Below, piece by piece: positions 17,898-24,400 of a stretch of DNA of 64,000 nucleotides; the first letter of the stretch is position 1, and every line of letters starts with the position of its first letter. This DNA comes from Pleionea sp. CnH1-48 (GTDB lineage Bacteria > Pseudomonadota > Gammaproteobacteria > Enterobacterales > Kangiellaceae). The notes beneath the pieces are model-generated. The model was not told the origin of the DNA. It ran no database searches and worked only from the letters and a program-made list of their open reading frames with translations. Both the position numbers and the translations under genes were made by a program. The stretch lies in NCBI RefSeq assembly GCF_024124665.1, contig NZ_JAMXSB010000002.1, positions 434,001-498,000 on the forward strand, read 5' to 3'.

Positions 17898-18266
17898 CTA
17901 ATCTGCCAACAACCACTCCTTGATAAACACTTTCAAATTGAGTGTTTCTTTAGGATCAATTGCACCCAGCTCATGATCAAATAAATATACCTGCTCTCCT
18001 GACTCACCCTCTCTTATACAGTAGCAACTTCCACCACCATTCCACCCAACAGCAAGTAAGTTATTTGCAAACGGTTCATCCCAGTCCTCTTCTTTGTAAT
18101 CTCGTGCAGACATTGTCGCTTTAATAATGGTATCTGCATCGCAATATATGCCCGACTCATCATCGTTTGTAAGCTCAGAAGGCAAATCAGCTAAAAACTG
18201 CCGATATAAAGAAGGGATTTTTATCTTTAACTCTGATTCAACTTTCACTAAGTCTTTCTCTTTCAT
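17898..18266 (-). CDS. SMI1/KNR4 (SUKH) family immunity-type protein
   Basis: 122 residues. The ATG is preceded by AAGGA within the duplicated upstream segment. The SUKH pattern is clear: an opening helix with ESELKIKIPSLYRQFLADL (the usual E-xx-L-x-I-x-LP-xx-Y-xx-FL), a central LLAVGWNGGGSCYCIRE, then QVYLFDHELGAI, matching the G-x-G-G / VYLWDHE elements of the fold. SUKH proteins are the most common immunity proteins for contact-dependent and RHS-type toxins. It is not next to a toxin gene; the nearest is the RHS gene about 3 kb upstream on the same strand. It is therefore an orphan immunity gene or the remnant of a former toxin pair. Confidence 0.85.
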   Translation of the reverse strand: MKEKDLVKVESELKIKIPSLYRQFLADLPSELTNDDESGIYCDADTIIKATMSARDYKEEDWDEPFANNLLAVGWNGGGSCYCIREGESGEQVYLFDHELGAIDPKETLNLKVFIKEWLLAD

Positions 18267-18348
18267 AATTTAATCCTTAATGTACTTTACAGTAACTGCT
18301 CTTAACCAAATGCAAAAATCTAAGCACACGCTCTAAAACATTATAAAG
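18264..18348 (-). repeat. duplicated upstream segment, copy 2
   Basis: Partner of 16602-16682. It supplies the ATG, the AAGGA ribosome site and probably the promoter of the SUKH gene. Confidence 0.7.
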
Positions 18349-18360
18349 TTCAAAGTATCA

Positions 18361-18390
18361 TCAAGCCCCTGTCACAGGAGGGCTTGTTGA
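18361..18390 (-). terminator. hairpin between array genes
   Basis: AAGCCC and GGGCTT arms with an inner CCTG/CAGG pair. It lies downstream of the small membrane-protein gene that ends at 18410 and upstream of the SUKH gene. Confidence 0.5.
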
Positions 18391-18409
18391 TAAAACACAA
18401 CATGTATTA

Positions 18410-18691
18410 CTACTCTTCCCTTTTTCCCTCCCTTTCCTTTCGATATAACAAGTACTGAAAAATCCAATAACCTAAGGCCTGAGTAGAAACGAACAAAACA
18501 TACCAGGCAACGACTTTTAAAACACCCAGATCCATGCTCCACCTATCTAAGGCATAGCTAAACGAGAAAACCAAAAAGTATGAATAAGCAAGTACAAAAG
18601 CAGTCCTTTTAATCCCACTCAACCAAGCCAAAACCAGCAAGAAAAAGCTTAATAGTATAATTATTTTTATCTCAAACATGACGTTTTCCAA
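18410..18691 (-). CDS. small membrane protein in the immunity-gene array
   Basis: 93 residues with three hydrophobic helices (about 5-24, 27-47, 57-83) and a charged Lys/Arg/Glu tail. It starts five bases after the stop of the upstream 176-residue gene, so they are an operon. Membrane-embedded immunity proteins are typical partners of pore-forming or membrane-acting toxins, but nothing here identifies the family. Confidence 0.6.
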   Translation of the reverse strand: MENVMFEIKIIILLSFFLLVLAWLSGIKRTAFVLAYSYFLVFSFSYALDRWSMDLGVLKVVAWYVLFVSTQALGYWIFQYLLYRKEREGKREE

Positions 18692-18696
18692 TTCGA

Positions 18697-19224
18697 TTAT
18701 ACAGGAGTATCTCTTGCTTTGAGTCTCTTCATACTGTAAATGGGGAGTAACTCCTTGAGAGTTTCGGATATTTGATAGTATTTCTTGTGAAAGACCTTAC
18801 TTTTAGACTGCCTATTTATAATAGAGTCAACGATAAGTAATGTTGGAGACACTGTTACCCCTCTAAAATACTTGAATACTTGCAAGCTAATCAAACCATT
18901 CAACACCAAAAATTCATTGCTATTATCAATAGCCTCGAGACTTATGTTTGGTGTTAACTTTTTAGAGCGAATAAAATACTGAGATACGCCTTCCGAATAC
19001 TCATGATTTAAATCATCTAATCGAATTTCTCTGAGAACATTAAAGTACTCTGAGCTATTTTTTAGCTTGGTGTAATAGCTACTTATCAAAGAGTAAAGCT
19101 TGAAGTCTTCGGGCAAACAGGACAGCAAAAAATCTTGAACACCTGATGCTTTTATTGATAATTGACATTCTTTGGTGACACCGTGCCGCCTCCACTCTTT
19201 TGTAGAATAAAGTGGTTTTTTCAT
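18697..19224 (-). CDS. orphan cytoplasmic protein, operon with a small membrane protein
   Basis: 175 residues from the ATG at 19224, chosen over the upstream ATG at 19272 because GGAAG lies six bases before it. It is mixed helix/strand with no signal peptide and no motif I recognise. The central ISLEAIDNSNEFLVLNGLI resembles a two-strand unit of small immunity-like folds, but weakly. It is followed after five bases by the gene for a three-helix membrane protein. Function unknown. Confidence 0.6.
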   Translation of the reverse strand: MKKPLYSTKEWRRHGVTKECQLSIKASGVQDFLLSCLPEDFKLYSLISSYYTKLKNSSEYFNVLREIRLDDLNHEYSEGVSQYFIRSKKLTPNISLEAIDNSNEFLVLNGLISLQVFKYFRGVTVSPTLLIVDSIINRQSKSKVFHKKYYQISETLKELLPIYSMKRLKARDTPV

Positions 19225-19460
19225 GGCAAACTTCCATACAATTAAATATTTTGAGCAATAGCACTCCTGCAATCTCTGATGAAATTACTTTCCATTATGC
19301 TATGCATGAATATGTTAAAACAGGCTCTACATTCCCTTTATTCAGAGCAAACTATTCCAAATGCAAATATCATTGATACTATGTTTTATTAGTCCAAGTT
19401 TATTCAACCTCCTTTTTTATTGTTTATCAGCACTGACAGAGTGAATAGGAACAAGGTTAT

Positions 19461-19694
19461 TCACTCCTCATCCCAACTGGAGTTGTTATCGACCCACTTA
19501 ATAGCATACCAATACCAAAGTGCAGGTACTGCAAAAAGGCCTCCTTGAAAAAAGACGGGCTCAACGAATCCATAAGCAATACAGACAAAGCAAATAGCAA
19601 CACTCAAAGCCATAAATGCTAATGCAGTGACTTTAGTTTTAATGCCATATAGCCCCCAATAAACAAGACCGGGCATATTATCTTTTCTTTTCAT
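19461..19694 (-). CDS. small two-helix membrane protein
   Basis: 77 residues, with AAGGAAA before the ATG. Two hydrophobic helices (about 22-41 and 47-64) are followed by an acidic tail (DNNSSWDEE). Family unknown. It belongs to the same-strand series of small genes downstream of the RHS toxin gene. Confidence 0.55.
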   Translation of the reverse strand: MKRKDNMPGLVYWGLYGIKTKVTALAFMALSVAICFVCIAYGFVEPVFFQGGLFAVPALWYWYAIKWVDNNSSWDEE

Positions 19695-19715
19695 TTAACA
19701 GTTTCCTTTAGTAAC

Positions 19716-19748
19716 GTTAGACAGCTCTACTAAAGAGAGCTATCTAAC
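19716..19748. terminator. long hairpin before the 77-residue gene
   Basis: GTTAGACAGCTCT pairs with AGAGCTATCTAAC at 12 of 13 positions around a 7-base loop, 22 bp upstream of the start at 19694. It could insulate this gene from transcription coming from the toxin operon, or be an operator. Confidence 0.4.
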
Positions 19749-19944
19749 TTTGGTATCATGCAGATAGCTAGAGTTCTTCGGCTTGTAAACAAATAGCATA
19801 CAAGCCTCAAACCATTGCTCTCCTTGAACTCCCAATCAACCTGAAGCAGTCAGATGTTTATTCGCATATGACCGCTTAGCACCGAGACTCCCACTCTTCA
19901 GATTATGCTCACTCATAAACCGTCATAACTAGAAAAAGACATTT

Positions 19945-20049
19945 TTAGCATACTGGAACAGCATTACTAGCCCATTCAGGATAATCAATTAGCAACGGTA
20001 AAATATCTTTGTCTGAAAGGCCATATTTATGTGCATATTCGACTGAAAA
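19945..20049 (-). pseudogene. C-terminal remnant of a small protein gene
   Basis: On the minus strand a frame without a start encodes EYAHKYGLSDKDILPL and continues into LIDYPEWASNAVPVC before a TAA. The residue pattern looks like real protein, not random sequence. No start codon or ribosome site is available, and the frame closes just upstream. It may be the end of a lost immunity or toxin-associated gene. Confidence 0.35.
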
Positions 20050-20074
20050 ATATCAGTAATATACTTAAACTAAA

Positions 20075-20293
20075 TTATTGCAACTTCTTCTTTAGCATCC
20101 ATTTTTCTGTAATATCAGGAGAAACAAATGCCATACGGCTTACTCCATGAGTAACACATTCAATCACTCTATTGTCCTCTATCATTATGGAGAAAGTGAG
20201 CTTCTTTTGATTATAGTTCCTCGAGAGTACGATACTGACTTCTTTTAATTGCTTAATTAGTAACTTTGCTTTTAGCTCCTGAATCTTCATCAT
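20075..20293 (-). CDS. small orphan protein
   Basis: About 72 residues from the ATG at 20293; the frame can also be read from a TTG at 20320, which is less likely. It has a basic, leucine-rich N-terminal helix (IQELKAKLLIKQLKEVSIVL) and a beta-like second half. No family is recognised. The ribosome site is weak (GGTG), so expression is uncertain. Confidence 0.4.
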   Translation of the reverse strand: MMKIQELKAKLLIKQLKEVSIVLSRNYNQKKLTFSIMIEDNRVIECVTHGVSRMAFVSPDITEKWMLKKKLQ

Positions 20294-20320
20294 AGCAAAT
20301 ACACCAAGCTTAAATAACAA

Positions 20321-20742
20321 TCACTAACTCTGTCACTATTCCACTTAACGAACATTATGACTAAAAGGGGAAGCTTAGTTCCCCTTTCGTAATACAATGC
20401 TAAGCTAGATTTATTTCCTTATCTTGAAGTAGCAACTCTTTTAACTTTCCTATTCTCCTTTTGTTTTCATCATACAGAGGAGATATGTTGCTGCTGCAAC
20501 TCTATAAGTACCATAGAGTCTGATTGTTAAGAAAGTATATATCATAGAAGCATATTAGGTAGTTGTGCCTCACTAACTTCACTTCAGCTTTTGCAAACGG
20601 AGAAAAGTCTGGAAACCCATTTTGTTAAACTTTACGCCCGAAAGATGTGTCTCACCAGCGTATTTGTTATTAATAGGTTTCCTGTCATCGATAAGCTTAG
20701 TTTCACTCTTTGTAACATTAGCACCCTAAGACAGACTAAAAC
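20321..20742. other. gene-free spacer downstream of the toxin operon
   Basis: About 420 bp, AT-rich. It holds the hairpin at 20364-20387 and nothing else I can support. The plus-strand frame at 20591-20824 overlaps the immunity gene and has no ribosome site. Confidence 0.45.
20364..20387 (-). terminator. terminator of the RHS-immunity operon
   Basis: AAAGGGGAA and TTCCCCTTT form a perfect 9-bp stem with a 6-base loop. Read on the minus strand it is followed by TTTTAG. It is about 355 bp after the immunity-gene stop. Confidence 0.6.
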
Positions 20743-21126
20743 TTATACGATTCCAACCAAGTCCTTTAAATCAGACTCTGAACATAATCCAACCTTTCTG
20801 TTTTTTAGATTCCCGTTGTCATAAAGCAACCATATAGGACTACCAAATTGTCCAGTCAATTCAGGACACCAATTAGAATTTTCGTCAAAATCCTCAAACG
20901 GTCTGATACCCAAGTTAATTCCCTTGTTTTTTGCGAAACGCAATGCCATTTCTATCTCTTTGCGGTCAGGCGTACTCCACACTGCAAAGAGCAGTACAAG
21001 CCAAACACCTTCGCACAAAAAGCCTTCTAGAGTAGACGGGCTCATTTCTAGTGCTCTGCAATTTTTAGGCTCATCAAAAAGTTCTACATGGTACATATCA
21101 TCTTTACGTTTAACGTCGTAGCTCAT
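20743..21126 (-). CDS. candidate cognate immunity protein of the RHS toxin
   Basis: 127 residues. The ATG lies nine bases after the TAG of the RHS gene with AGG before it, the standard place for the immunity gene of a polymorphic toxin. No signal peptide is present; one hydrophobic stretch (EGVWLVLLFAVW, about 40-51) looks like a buried strand. Features are an N-terminal strand pair, an acidic middle (RPFEDFDENSNW) and a closing KNRKVGLCSESDLKDLVG. I do not recognise the family. The immunity assignment rests on position. Confidence 0.65.
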   Translation of the reverse strand: MSYDVKRKDDMYHVELFDEPKNCRALEMSPSTLEGFLCEGVWLVLLFAVWSTPDRKEIEMALRFAKNKGINLGIRPFEDFDENSNWCPELTGQFGSPIWLLYDNGNLKNRKVGLCSESDLKDLVGIV

Positions 21127-21135
21127 GCTATTTAC

Positions 21136-21495
21136 CTATCGTACATTAATTATTGTGATCATCATACCCGAAGATGTACGCTGTCTAGCTGTTCCCCCAA
21201 CTGCGTCGATAACGCGTTGATGAGCAGTTGTAGCGTAATCAGATGGGCTTTGGAGTCGGACTTTTCCTCCAGACTTAATGACTCGAGCTATTTCGCTTGC
21301 AGTAGCATTCGAAATGGGAGCATTTTGGAGCGTGATGACATCGGCTGCATTTGACTTAAATGGCATCTGATTTCCTACTCCTTGTACAAGGTTAGGGATT
21401 GGCTTTCCAGCTGCACCGGTCGTAGTTGTAAGTGTCCCTGGGTTGAGGTTAATAGCATCAGCAAATCTACCTTCACCTCCAACATCAATATGGAC
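21136..21495 (-). other. C-terminal toxin tip with methyltransferase-like motifs
   Basis: Residues 1886-2004 of the RHS protein. VHIDVGGEGRF fits the glycine-rich motif I strand-loop of class I SAM methyltransferases. MPFKSNAADVITLQNAP fits motif IV. EIARVIKSGGKVRLQSP fits the very common EI-x-RVLKPGG-x-xxL segment after motif IV, and MMITIINVR fits a closing strand. At about 120 residues it is shorter than a typical complete fold. A toxin that methylates nucleic acid, or uses the fold for something else, is an inference. Confidence 0.6.
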
Positions 21496-24400
21496 CCTTC
21501 CACCCTTTGTAACCTGCGCAGCCCCAACACTTCTAGGTCCTTGCACATAGCGCCAGTTCGGATGATAAGGGTTACTCATCCACGAGGTGTCCAACATCGC
21601 CTCGCGTCTCATTCTACTCAAGTGCCTTAATTGTGACAACTTATGAAACATCGACATAACTGACACATCAATCAAAGCACCCAGAACGCCTGACGCCCCT
21701 ACTTGCCACCAATCCACACAGGCGATATTGCCCTGGTAAGCTATCATCTGAGTCAGGAAGTTAAATCCTGCGCCCATCATGAATCCATAAATTAAATGAG
21801 GGACGATTTCTCCGGTTGGGTCATTGAACGTCAATGGATTGTTGAGAGCATAGACGTAGGTATTAATACCACCCGCTAAACCAATAGGATCACTGGTGAT
21901 ATAACGACCTGTTTGAGGATCATAATATCGCATCCAATTATAATGAAAGCCTGTTTCACTATCGAAATACTGACCTGCAAATCGAATGTTGTTAACCACC
22001 AGCTCAGTATTGATGGTGGTATTACCAAAGGCATCATACTTCGCCTGCCAAACCACATTCTGGTTCTTATCCGTCAGTATCTCTGGTGTACCAATATGTG
22101 AGTTGTGATAGAAGTAAACCGAATCATTTTCCAGTAAAGCCAGCGGCTCATTGTGTTGATACACATACTCCTTCTTGATAACGCCATGCTGATCCACTTC
22201 CGCTATTAACATGCCACCCAGACTATATAAGTAAATAGTGGGTGTGCCATCAACGGTCTTAATCGCTCTCTGACCTGCCGCGTTATATTGGTAGCTGGCG
22301 ATAGAATCACTTGAAACAGCAGAACTCAATCGGCCACGGTGATTGTATTCGAATAACCAATTCCCTTTTGACTTGGTATTACCCATTTCATCGTAGCTAA
22401 ACAAGGTGTTATTCAAACTGCTCAGATGCGACTTATCGGCATAGTGATACAGTTCATACTTAGGCTCAGGTGATGTAGTGGTAGTGTTACTGGTCGATGT
22501 TTTTGAATCGCTTTTACTCTGCTCAAGTAAAGTCAAAAATGATTGATTCGATGTTAACAATGAACGTGCAGTTTCATTCTTGAAGTTCATCGTCATTGCT
22601 AAACAATAATTCTTTAAGTTATCGCAAGCTTCTGTAGACACTAGCGCACAGTAAGTTTCCACATTGGCGCAGTCATTATTTTGAACCATACACATACTGA
22701 CGGTTCCATCACAGGCGTCTTGTGGAGCGGTAGAACAAAACTGTGGCAAAGTGTCACAGGGCAACGTACCGTTACAATCTGGATCAACGTTTGTATCACA
22801 GGGCGGCTCACAATTTGGATCGGAGTCAATATCACAAGGAGGTACACAACTCGGATCACTAATTGGATCACAAGCAGGCGCACAATCAGGATCTAAATTG
22901 GGATCGCAAACGGGTGGCTCACAATAGGGATCGGAACTTGGGTCACAAGGCGGTTCGGGTTCGTAACAAAAAGGATCATCAGCGTGAGAACAAAAGTCAG
23001 GTTCGCAACGCTCAATCGTACATTCATTCTTTGTTTTCTGATAAAGATTAATGCAGTCATCACCTGTATTCACACCAAATCGACCAAACTCACACGTTAA
23101 CGTTTTAGTTCGATTGCCTACCGTGTCATACTCAAAAACTTTAAACGCATTGGGTAACTGTTCGACTTCGACACGACCAAACTTGTCTATCTTAGACGCA
23201 ATGGAGTCGTCGGGGTTGAGGTTGTCATTAATATGAGAAACCAGATTGTTCTTTGTATAGGTATACGACTTGTTTATCAGATTACCAACGGTGGTTGACT
23301 CTAACCGATAATCCAGATTGAAATGACGATTAAGAACCAGTCCATTGCCATAGCGCATTTGATTGAGTGGCCCAAAGGGCAGGTATTCATGTTGGTCGAC
23401 CAGTGTTTGACTCTCACCATTATGAGTCAGTGAGACTTGAGCGACTTTTTCACCATCATACTGATAACCAATCACCTTACCACTGGGGTATTTAACAGAC
23501 TCTAACTGACCATGACGATTGTAATGATACTCTGTAATGAATGTATGGGAAGCAATGTGTTGTGTCACTTTGCTGACTTGACCAAAATCATCATAGTGAT
23601 ATTCAGTCACTCCTGATTCATCTTGAATCTTAGTCAGTCGTCCTTTACCTTGATTATCAGAGTTGATGTCATCGTAATGGTAGATGATGTCTTCTGCATC
23701 ATTCACGTAATCGGCTTTTAGTGGTCGATTCAGCGCATCATAGCTAATGACAACTTCTGTACCACGAGCATCTTTAACTGTTTTTAAGTTGCCATCAGGG
23801 TAATAAGTATAAGTTGTCTTGCCAGTATCAGGACTGTTTCGCTCTAACAGATCACCAAAAGCATTGTAAGTATAGGTGGTCGAAAGTTGATTAGCCCCTG
23901 TCACCTTTGTGATTCGGTCGTAGTTATTGTACTCCTTTCCAGTATCCAACAAATCAAAGCTAACGTTTGAATTACGTTCCAGGTCGTCATAGGAATAGTA
24001 AGTCTTTTCATTATCAGGAAAAGTCACTTGAGACAGTTGTGACGTATGAAATTCATAAGCCGTTGTTTGATTCAAACTGTCCGTGAGAGAAGAGACATTG
24101 CTAAAGGTGTCAAAGCCTTTGTTTATCTGATGTTTCACAATACCTGCGGCATCAAAAAACTTGGTCACCTTCTGATTGCCGTTGTCATCGTTCACATACT
24201 CGATGCGCTCGCCTTTCTCATCGACAACTTTTTCAACGTGTCCCATCGAGTCATAGGTGTAAGTCATTGAACGACCGTCAGACCAGGATACACTCTTAAC
24301 ACGATTGACTCCCTCATACTCATAAGTGACCTTGCGAGTCTGAGCCGGATTTTCATCAGAGAATTGCGTAATCGTTTTTGAACGGCCTAAGTTGTCATAG

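Noticed and set aside
20591-20824. 77-codon plus-strand frame overlapping the immunity gene
   Set aside because: Overlaps a better supported gene on the other strand and has no ribosome site or motif.
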